Of a DNA stretch of 19,139 nucleotides, positions 12,111-19,139 are shown one piece after another. The stretch is from the NCBI RefSeq assembly GCF_004168205.1, contig NZ_RCYB01000040.1, positions 1 to 19,139 on the forward strand, read 5' to 3'. The notes under the pieces are model-generated. The model made no database searches and was not told the origin of the DNA. It saw nothing but the letters and a program-made list of their open reading frames with translations. Position numbers and translations under genes: made by a program. Numbering within the stretch: the stretch's first letter is position 1; every line of letters starts with the position of its first letter. This DNA comes from Catenibacterium sp. co_0103 (GTDB lineage Bacteria > Bacillota_I > Bacilli_A > Erysipelotrichales > Coprobacillaceae).

Positions 12111-15100
12111 CTATTTAGATGATTCCATGTTCTTAAATGCTGTTGATAACATTAATTTAATACGGTTAAGCTGGTTAGTTTCACTAGCCCCTGGATCGTA
12201 ATCAATCGCAACAATGTTAGATTGTGGATATTTTCTTCTTAATGCCTTAATGACACCCTTACCTGTTACATGGTTAGGTAAGCAGGCAAATGGCTGCATA
12301 CATATAATATTTGGTGCACCTTCATCAATGAGTTCAATCATTTCACCAGTTAAGAACCATCCTTCACCTGTCTGGTTACCAATAGAAACAACTTCACTTG
12401 CTTTCTTTGCAATTTGATCAATAGGATGTGGTGCATCAAAACGATTTGATGCTTCTAATGCCTTAATCATATCTTTTCTTAAAAAGTCTACGAGTTTAAT
12501 TGCTACATTACATAACTTAACTGATTTCCAGCTTGCATCATAATGTTCATGTTCATATTGAGTATTGTAGAAACAATACTGGAAGAAGTCAATTAAATCT
12601 GGCATAACTGCTTCTGCGCCTTCTTCTTCAATAATCTTTACAATCTCATTATTGGCAGTAGGGTGGAATTTTACAAGGATTTCTCCTACAAGACCTACTC
12701 TAGGTTTCTTAATATCTAGAAGTGGTAATTCATCAAATTCCTTTACAATCTGATAAACGTTCTTCTTGAATTCCTTCATAGAACCATTTTCAACGTTTTC
12801 TTTACACTTCTCTACCCATGATTCATATAATTCATTAGCTGAACCTTTCACCTTTTCATAAGGTCTTACACGATATAAGACTCTCATGAATAAGTCACCA
12901 TACATAGCCCCAATAATAACCTTCTTAGCCACCTTATAAGTAATCTTAAAGCCTGGGTTAGATTCTAATCCCTGTAAGTTTGCTGAAATAACAGGTACAT
13001 AATCCATATGTGCATCCTTTAATGCTTTTCTAATAAACGCAATATAGTTTGTTGCACGACATCCTCCACCTGTCTGTGAGATGATCAATGCCACCTTATG
13101 AGGATCATACTTACCTGAATTCAAGGCATTCATCATCTGACCTGTTACTAAGATACTTGGATAACATGCATCATTATTGACATACTTTAATCCCTGTTCT
13201 ACAGCATCTTTATCTACAGAAGGTAATACGACAAAGTTATAACCTTCTGAATTCATTGCAGTTTCTACAAACTGGAAATGAATAGGAGACATCTGAGGAC
13301 ATAAAATACTCCATCTATCATCCTTCATTTCTTCTGTGAATGATACTTTTTCAGATTCATATTTATTTTCTAAGTGCACAGTATTGTCTTTCTTCTTTAC
13401 TGTTGCTTTAAGTGATCTAATACGGATTCTGATTGGTCCTAAGTTAGAGGCTTCATCAATCTTAATAAGTGTATAAATCTTACCTCTTGCCTGTAATAAT
13501 TCAGCCACCTGGTCACTTGTAACTGCATCTAATCCACATCCAAATGATGTTAACTGGATAAGTTCAAGATCTGGCTGAGTTGTTACGAATTCTGCAGCAC
13601 GATAGAGTCTAGAATGATATGTCCACTGGTCTACTACACGTAAATCTAAGTTTTCTTTATTTAAATTACATACAGAATCTTCTGTTAATACACAGAAACC
13701 TTCACTTGTAATTAAGCTGGCAATACCATGGTTGATTTCTGGATCCACATGATAAGGACGTCCTGCAAGGACAATACCCTTCTTATGGTTTTTATGCATC
13801 CATTCCAATGCTTCCTGACCCTTTACTTCAATATCTTTTCTTGCACGTGCTAATTCCTGATAAGCCTTATCAATCGCATTATGCATTTCCTTATCTGAAA
13901 TATCATATTCAGCTAAAGATTCCTTCATTACCTTAAATAATGTCTTAGGGTTATTTAAAGATAAGAATGGGTTCTTATATTTCACATGTTTTTCTTCTAA
14001 GCTGTCTACATTGTTTCTAATAACTTCTGGATAAGAAGCAACAACTGGACAGTTATAGTTATTACCTGCATCTTCATATTCTTTTCTTTCATATGCTACT
14101 GATGGATAGAAGATAAAAGGAATACCTCTTTCAATTAGGTTTTCAATATGTCCATGAGAAATCTTTGCTGGATAACAGGCATTTTCTGATGGAATAGATT
14201 CAATACCCTTTTCATAGATTTTCTTAGAAGATCTTGCAGATAAGACAACTCTAAAGCCTAACTGAGTAAAGAATGTATGCCAGAATGGATAGTTCTCATA
14301 CATATTAAGTACTCTAGGAATACCCACTTCTCCTCTTCTTGCATCATCTTTAGAAAGTGATTTATAACCAAAGATACGACCATATTTATAATCATAGAGG
14401 TTAGGTAACTTTTTAGATGTCATTGGAAGGTTAGCCCCTCTTTCACATCTATTACCTGAAATATATTCTCTACCATCATTAAATGATGTAATAGTTAACA
14501 TACAGTTATTTGTACACTTACCACAGTTTCTAATCTTCGTATCATAGTCAAGTGCTTCTATTTCTTCTAATGAAAGAATAGTAGAAGGTTCATTGTCATC
14601 ATTTTCAATCGCAATACGGGCCATACCATAGGCACCCATTAATCCTGCGATATCAGGTCTTACTACTTCAATACCTGTTTCTTTTTCAAATGCACGTAGT
14701 ACAGCTTCATTATAGAAAGTACCACCCTGTACAACAACATGCTTACCAATATCTTCTTTACTTCTTAGCTTAATTACTTTATATAATGCATTCTTGATAA
14801 CTGAATAAGATAAACCAGCACTGATATCTTCTACAGAAGCACCTTCTTTTTGTGCCTGTTTTACCTTTGAGTTCATGAATACTGTACATCTAGAACCTAA
14901 ATCAATAGGGTGTTTAGACTTTAATGCAAGTTCTGCGAATTCTTCAATCTTATAACCTAATGATTTTGCGAATGTTTCTAAGAATGAACCACATCCTGCA
15001 GAACATGCTTCATTTAATGAAATGTTCTGAATGACGTTATCTCTAATAGTAATAGCCTTCATATCCTGACCACCAATATCAAGAATGAAATCTACATCAG

Positions 15101-16337
15101 GTTCATAGGCTTTTGCGGCAGTATAATGGGCAATTGTTTCTACTTCACCAATATCCACCTTTAAAGCAGCTTTAATAAGGGCTTCACCATAACCAGTAAC
15201 ACCTGCTTTCGCAATATAACATCCTTCTGGAAGCATCTGATAGATTTCCTTCATCAGACTCATAATTAACTGTAATGGATTTCCTTCATTAGAACTATAG
15301 AAAGAATATAAGATAGCACCCTGATCATCAGTCATGATGATCTTAGATGTTGTAGAACCAACATCGATACCTAAGAATACTTTACCTTTATATTTCTTAA
15401 GTGTTCTTTTCTTAGTGATATGAGTAAAGTGTCTTTCTCTGAATTCTTTTAATTCTGCTTCATCATTAAATAATGGTTCTAAGACATTTGTAAGTTCTGT
15501 AAGAGAATCTGAAAGACCTTCTAAGTCTTCAATAATCTTAGAAATGTTTAATGGATTTTCTACTTTTTCTTTCGCATTTAAACATGCTCCCATAGCAACA
15601 AATAGCTGTGAATTCTGTGGGAAGATGATTTCATCTTCAGTTAAACCTAATGTTTCAATAAAACGTTCTCTTAACTGATCCATGAAATATAGTGGACCAC
15701 CTAAGAATGCAACATTCCCTCTAATAGGTTTACCACAGGCAAGACCAGAAATAGTCTGATTGACAACTGCCTGGAAAATAGATACCGCAATATCTTCTTT
15801 AGATACACCTTCATTAATTAAAGGCTGAATATCTGTTTTTGCAAAGACACCACAACGTGATGCGATAGGATAGATTGTCTTATAGTTTTTCGCATATTCA
15901 TTTAAACCAGCAGCATCAGTCTTTAATAAAGTAGCCATCTGGTCAATAAATGCCCCAGTACCTCCTGCACAAGTACCGTTCATACGCTGTTCAAGCTGTC
16001 CTTCAAAATAAGTAATCTTGGCATCTTCTCCACCAAGTTCTATAACAACATCAGTTTGTGGAATATATGTTTCTACTGTCTTTGTACACGCAATAACTTC
16101 CTGTATAAAAGAAATACCAAGCTTATCTGCAAGAGATAAACCTCCTGAACCAGTCATAACGGGATATAAATCAATATCACCCATCTGGTTCTTTACTTCA
16201 ATTAATAACTCATAGATTGTTTTTCTAACATCTGAGAAATGTCTTGTATACTTAGAAAACAAGCATTTATCATTCTCATCTGTCAAATAGAGTTTTACAG
16301 TTGTAGATCCTACATCAATTCCTAAATAATATTTCAT
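12111..16337 (-). CDS. Giant fused acyl-CoA dehydratase activase / DUF2229 / HgdB-like protein
   Basis: 1408 residues. Two BcrAD/BadFG-type ASKHA ATPase domains come first: residues 1-260, beginning YLGIDVGSTTVK, and 318-575, beginning FLGIDVGSTTSK. Each has the two Cys that in HgdC-type activators hold a bridging [4Fe-4S] cluster, at 123 and 162 and again at 445 and 484, the same 39-residue spacing. A Cys cluster follows at 605, 608, 612 and 631. Next is a DUF2229 region (about 672-900) with PSENACYPAKISHGH, then an HgdB-like C-terminal part with NNDACYPS and TGGGCRATNY. Related activators drive electrons at low potential using ATP; the substrate of these long fusions is not established. It heads an operon with the small gene and rnmV. 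An AAGGA Shine-Dalgarno precedes the ATG. Confidence 0.85.
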   Translation of the reverse strand: MKYYLGIDVGSTTVKLYLTDENDKCLFSKYTRHFSDVRKTIYELLIEVKNQMGDIDLYPVMTGSGGLSLADKLGISFIQEVIACTKTVETYIPQTDVVIELGGEDAKITYFEGQLEQRMNGTCAGGTGAFIDQMATLLKTDAAGLNEYAKNYKTIYPIASRCGVFAKTDIQPLINEGVSKEDIAVSIFQAVVNQTISGLACGKPIRGNVAFLGGPLYFMDQLRERFIETLGLTEDEIIFPQNSQLFVAMGACLNAKEKVENPLNISKIIEDLEGLSDSLTELTNVLEPLFNDEAELKEFRERHFTHITKKRTLKKYKGKVFLGIDVGSTTSKIIMTDDQGAILYSFYSSNEGNPLQLIMSLMKEIYQMLPEGCYIAKAGVTGYGEALIKAALKVDIGEVETIAHYTAAKAYEPDVDFILDIGGQDMKAITIRDNVIQNISLNEACSAGCGSFLETFAKSLGYKIEEFAELALKSKHPIDLGSRCTVFMNSKVKQAQKEGASVEDISAGLSYSVIKNALYKVIKLRSKEDIGKHVVVQGGTFYNEAVLRAFEKETGIEVVRPDIAGLMGAYGMARIAIENDDNEPSTILSLEEIEALDYDTKIRNCGKCTNNCMLTITSFNDGREYISGNRCERGANLPMTSKKLPNLYDYKYGRIFGYKSLSKDDARRGEVGIPRVLNMYENYPFWHTFFTQLGFRVVLSARSSKKIYEKGIESIPSENACYPAKISHGHIENLIERGIPFIFYPSVAYERKEYEDAGNNYNCPVVASYPEVIRNNVDSLEEKHVKYKNPFLSLNNPKTLFKVMKESLAEYDISDKEMHNAIDKAYQELARARKDIEVKGQEALEWMHKNHKKGIVLAGRPYHVDPEINHGIASLITSEGFCVLTEDSVCNLNKENLDLRVVDQWTYHSRLYRAAEFVTTQPDLELIQLTSFGCGLDAVTSDQVAELLQARGKIYTLIKIDEASNLGPIRIRIRSLKATVKKKDNTVHLENKYESEKVSFTEEMKDDRWSILCPQMSPIHFQFVETAMNSEGYNFVVLPSVDKDAVEQGLKYVNNDACYPSILVTGQMMNALNSGKYDPHKVALIISQTGGGCRATNYIAFIRKALKDAHMDYVPVISANLQGLESNPGFKITYKVAKKVIIGAMYGDLFMRVLYRVRPYEKVKGSANELYESWVEKCKENVENGSMKEFKKNVYQIVKEFDELPLLDIKKPRVGLVGEILVKFHPTANNEIVKIIEEEGAEAVMPDLIDFFQYCFYNTQYEHEHYDASWKSVKLCNVAIKLVDFLRKDMIKALEASNRFDAPHPIDQIAKKASEVVSIGNQTGEGWFLTGEMIELIDEGAPNIICMQPFACLPNHVTGKGVIKALRRKYPQSNIVAIDYDPGASETNQLNRIKLMLSTAFKNMESSK

Positions 16338-16427
16338 ATTTCCACATCCTTCTCTCTTTTTTTGAGTATTATATCGAACCTATATTAAACGAATTTTAAG
16401 AAATAATCTAGTTTTTTGCATAATAAA

Positions 16428-16455
16428 ATTATAAAATATAACGATAAATACACAA
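16428..16455 (-). promoter_or_regulatory. Candidate promoter of the activase operon
   Basis: On the minus strand: TTGTGT (16455-16450), 16-bp spacer, TATAAT (16433-16428). The leader would be about 85 nt. A second TATAAT at 16373-16368 lacks a -35. Confidence 0.45.
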
Positions 16456-16503
16456 AATTTAACTATTTGTAAGGAAAAGTACAATGCTTGTCTAACAAAG
16501 TCA

Positions 16504-16550
16504 AAAAGAGGAAGGAAGGATAAAAATATCATCCTATCTCGTCCTCTTTT
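16504..16550 (-). terminator. Intrinsic terminator after the EFR1-type gene
   Basis: AAAAGAGGA pairs with TCCTCTTTT, with additional inner pairing (AGGAT/ATCCT), and the minus strand continues in T residues. It begins 19 bp past the stop of the flavodoxin/ferredoxin gene. Confidence 0.72.
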
Positions 16551-16568
16551 GTATGATCTACTATTCAA

Positions 16569-17327
16569 TTATATAAATAATTCACACTCTTTTCTAATTA
16601 AACAAACCTTTGCGATTGCTGTTTCTATGACTGCCATCTTCTCTTGATCTAGACTTCTTGCTTGTTTTGGACAAACAGCCACACAACGCATACATGAAAT
16701 ACATTTATCCTTGTCTGTCACTTGTGGGTTTTCTTTACTAATTGCACCTGTAGGACATTTTACTACGCATAAGCCACACTTTGTACATAAGGTATTTGCT
16801 TGAGGAATCGTTCCTCCACCTGCTTTCTTATAAGGTCTATGACCTGGAATATTCGGTTTAGCATTAATCTTATTAGATGCTTTTTCTAGAATCTGATCAC
16901 CAAATTCCTCTAATTGATGACAATCATTCTCATTCGGTCTTCCTGTCGCAAATTGATGGAAAATAGAATGTTCAGCAATGGCTGATATAGCCCCAATGAC
17001 ATCAAATCCAGCAATACGTGCATAATCTTCCATTTGAATAAGTGTATCTTCGTATACTCTATTTCCATATACCGCAACAATGACACATTTACAATTATGT
17101 GCATTGATTTTAGCAAGTCTATCTAATGCGACTTGTGGTGCTAGTCCGGCATAAGAAGGCATGGCAATCACTGCAATATCATTTTCTGTCAATGATATAT
17201 CTTGATAATTCTTATCTACAACTGAAAGATCTATATCTTCTACATAACCCCAATTCTTTGTGATTGATTTTGATACCTTTTCAGTTCCTCCTGTTGGACT
17301 GAACATAATTCTATACTTATTCATCAT
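16569..17327 (-). CDS. EFR1-type flavodoxin-ferredoxin fusion protein
   Basis: 252 residues. An N-terminal flavodoxin-like domain (about 4-150) has the FMN phosphate loop SPTGGTEK (10-17), MPSYAG (57-62) and VAVYGNR (85-90). The C-terminal part has two classical [4Fe-4S] motifs: Cys181, 184, 187, 191 (CTKCGLCVVKCP) and Cys209, 212, 215, 219 (CISCMRCVAVCP). Such proteins (EFR1 family) shuttle electrons in anaerobes; partners are usually unknown. The start overlaps the end of the winged-helix fragment upstream by 11 bp, so translation may depend on that frame. The second codon is also ATG (17324), equally possible as start. A hairpin terminator follows. Confidence 0.82.
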   Translation of the reverse strand: MMNKYRIMFSPTGGTEKVSKSITKNWGYVEDIDLSVVDKNYQDISLTENDIAVIAMPSYAGLAPQVALDRLAKINAHNCKCVIVAVYGNRVYEDTLIQMEDYARIAGFDVIGAISAIAEHSIFHQFATGRPNENDCHQLEEFGDQILEKASNKINAKPNIPGHRPYKKAGGGTIPQANTLCTKCGLCVVKCPTGAISKENPQVTDKDKCISCMRCVAVCPKQARSLDQEKMAVIETAIAKVCLIRKECELFI

Positions 17328-18430
17328 ATTTTTTACCCAGCTGCTCCTTAATTTTCCTTTCGTGATTTATCGTAAATTCACTTAGTTTGTAGGAACGGAT
17401 TCTCTTATTAACTAATATTGGAATCACAAATCCATTCTTCACTAAACCTGCCAATCTATTAATAACTGTCTTATTTGTGACTGATAATTGTTTACTCACT
17501 TCTATCGGAGTAAACTCACCTCGATAACTTGAAATCAACAATACTAATAATTCTTTCTCTCTCTTTTAAGAAAGATAAACTTCCTGCAATATCTTCCTCT
17601 TCAGAAGATAATTGTAGATCACATACTTTTCTAGAATACAGCTTTACCATTCGCAGAAAGTAATTAATCCAAATTTCAGGATGTGGTGGATTCTCTCTTC
17701 CAGAATAATACAATGCAGGTAACCCCATTTGAATAGAGTCATAATATTCATTTACATCATATGCAAAATACTCTTCCAGTGAACCAATTCCATTAAAACC
17801 ATACCCATTTAAATCCATAATATATCCCGATAATAATCTTGCAGTTCTTCCATTACCATCCTCAAATGGATGAATAGTTACCAATTGATAATGTACAACT
17901 GCTGCAACAATCAATGGATGATCATCAGTAGTATTGACATACTCTATCAACTCATCCAGTAATCCTGGAACATCACTATATTCTGGTGGAATATAATCCG
18001 GATTTCCTGTCTTAGAATCATATACCGCAAATAATACTCCTGGTGGCATAGGCCCTCTAAAGCCTATTTTTTCTTTAGGAGCACCTTTTTCAACTAACTT
18101 CTGAACATCTAAAATTAGTTTTTTTGATAACTTTTCTTTATTATTCAACTTCTCTTCTAGATAATTCAATGCAAGAAAATAATTTCTTACTTCCTGGTCT
18201 GGCTTCAAATAATGTTTTCTTTCATCACTTTCAATGACTTCTTCTGCCTGTTTTTCAGACAAAGGATTTCCTTCAATCTTGTTTGAAGCATAAGAGCTTT
18301 TTATCTTTGAATTTTTACGAAGTTTATTCAAAACGTTCTGTGATAATTCTACTAACGATATCTTATATCTGTTCAGTTCTATTTCTATAATTGAATTTAA
18401 AATATCATTAGTTATTGTCACCTTAATCAT
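17317..18430 (-). pseudogene. Fic family protein with winged-helix tail, split by a frameshift
   Basis: Fic proteins usually transfer AMP from ATP to target proteins. The first frame (18430-17516, 304 residues) has the inhibitory-helix motif SNKIEG (49-54, pattern S/T-x3-E-G) at the N-terminus and the active site HPFEDGNGRTAR (187-198). It then runs into a stop after SFLKERERIISIV. The next 70 or so residues of the normal protein, a winged helix with TPIEVSKQLSVTNKTVINRLAGL, lie in another frame (17541-17317). Adding one GA unit at the (GA)4 tract (plus-strand TC, 17556-17563) gives LKEREKELLVLLISSYRGEF and rejoins the two into about 375 residues. The catalytic half may still be made. No Shine-Dalgarno is seen before the ATG. 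Confidence 0.8.
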
Positions 18431-18513
18431 AAGAAAATTGGATAATAGAAATCAAGTAAAAATTTAAAAAATATATCAATACTTTTTTATGGTTTTTACT
18501 GCATGCTGAAAAC

Positions 18514-18542
18514 CCCTGAAGAAAAAGCGCTTTTTTTCAGGG
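18514..18542. terminator. Hairpin downstream of the IS110 transposase
   Basis: CCCTGAAgAAAA pairs with TTTT(T)TTCAGGG around a short AGCGC loop. On the minus strand it ends in GGTTTTC, a weak T run. It may terminate transposase transcription or be part of the element's end. Confidence 0.5.
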
Positions 18543-18566
18543 TGGTTTAGGTGTATAATTTGGTTG

Positions 18567-19139
18567 TTATTTATTGTACTGGTATAACTCACCAGTTTTG
18601 CACATGCTATAAATTATTCGTACTAATTTACTGGCACATGCAGTCTTGGCGGCTTTCGAACACATCGGGTTTGATTGCTGCTTTTTCTTTATATAGAAAT
18701 CCTTAATACTATTATCATCTCTTTTAAGCCTTATAGAACACGTTACAGCCAGATATAATAAACATCTTAATCGTTTATTCCCCTTTTTAGTAATATGCAT
18801 ATGATCTCCGTCATTCTTTCCACTTTCACTAATTCTTGGATCCAGTCCGGCAAAAGCTACTAACTCATTCTTCTTTTTGAATCTTGTCATATCGCCTAGT
18901 TCTGCAATAATACGTGCAGCTAGGTTATCTCCAATACCTGGAATAGATTTGATTATACTAAAGTCAGGTAGTTCCTGTGCGAGCTTAATCATTTCACCAA
19001 TGGTTCTTTCAGCTTCTGCCATATCTTCTTTTAATTTCTTGATTAATCTCTGAAGAATTAATACTTCAATATCATCCTTATCACATCCTGAATAGATGGT
19101 TTTAGAATACTCTATTGCCTTGTCAGCCATTGTATCACT
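18567..19139 (-). CDS. IS110-family transposase, C-terminal part (partial at window edge)
   Basis: The frame is open through the right edge, so the N-terminal DEDD (RuvC-like) catalytic domain lies outside the window. The visible 190 residues hold a coiled-coil-like stretch (LILQRLIKKLKEDMAEAERTI) and then the Transposase_20 domain: SIPGIGDNLAARIIAELGDM, a helix-hairpin-helix, then FAGLDPR and the KKGNKRLRCLLYLA segment that contributes the conserved Ser region in this family. IS110 elements insert without target duplication and, in characterised cases, use a bridge RNA from their non-coding end. The ATG visible at 19130 is internal, since the frame continues upstream of it. Confidence 0.88.
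   Translation of the reverse strand, partial: SDTMADKAIEYSKTIYSGCDKDDIEVLILQRLIKKLKEDMAEAERTIGEMIKLAQELPDFSIIKSIPGIGDNLAARIIAELGDMTRFKKKNELVAFAGLDPRISESGKNDGDHMHITKKGNKRLRCLLYLAVTCSIRLKRDDNSIKDFYIKKKQQSNPMCSKAAKTACASKLVRIIYSMCKTGELYQYNK

Noticed and set aside
16380..16568. 62-codon minus-strand open frame
   Set aside because: It spans the terminator hairpin of the upstream gene, has no Shine-Dalgarno and lies over the activase promoter region; composition looks like chance AT-rich sequence.
16910..17116. 68-codon frame inside the EFR1-type gene
   Set aside because: Out-of-frame shadow of a gene with clear flavodoxin and ferredoxin motifs.

Overview
The window looks like a chromosomal segment of a low-GC Bacillota (Firmicutes) bacterium. 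Pointers to an anaerobic, gut-type lineage, possibly Erysipelotrichia/Coprobacillaceae, are the AT-rich base composition, strong GGAG/GAGGTG ribosome binding sites, a divergent Firmicute-type galactokinase, a giant fused acyl-CoA dehydratase activase, an MEP-pathway gene, RNase M5 and candidate CcpA (cre) sites. The genus is inference; only the Bacillota placement is well supported.

Layout. 1-780: prophage remnant on the minus strand, with an ArpU/RinA-like late regulator, a holin broken by frameshifts, and the first two codons of the next gene. A perfect 18-bp palindrome lies upstream. 1153-1662: a YcxB-domain membrane protein. 1709-3999: a galM-galK operon with a candidate cre site. 4301-4612: an orphan small membrane protein. 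4613-5360: a gene-poor stretch holding two tandem copies of what looks like a type I toxin-antitoxin locus. 5394-9507: the core operon ksgA-ispE-glmU-prs. 9592-10089: the divergent niacin regulator niaR. 10113-11221: a small membrane protein behind a perfect cre-consensus match, then a PadR regulator with its HAAS/DUF1700-like membrane partner. 11245-16337: a 1408-residue activase fusion, a small unknown protein and rnmV, in one minus-strand operon. 16569-18430: a flavodoxin/ferredoxin (EFR1-type) protein behind a Fic protein whose winged-helix tail is cut off by a frameshift. 18567-19139: the C-terminal part of an IS110-family transposase running off the right edge.

The most interesting region is 4613-5360. 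Two gapless direct repeats of about 200 bp (roughly 90% identical, 301 bp apart) each contain a tiny hydrophobic peptide frame ending in CK(W)LDEFFKR, a strong bidirectional terminator, and a well-formed opposing promoter (TTGACT-17-TAGAAT or TAAACT) that would make an antisense RNA of about 60 nt. This is the convergent layout of Fst/RNAI-RNAII-like type I toxin-antitoxin modules. Both toxin frames appear damaged in different ways: copy A has lost its ATG and has an internal stop, while copy B has lost its leader and Shine-Dalgarno. Both antisense promoters remain intact.

The second notable point is the Fic gene. The catalytic half and the winged-helix half lie in different frames, and one extra GA unit in a short GA repeat would rejoin them. 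This could be plain decay or an on/off switch by slippage.
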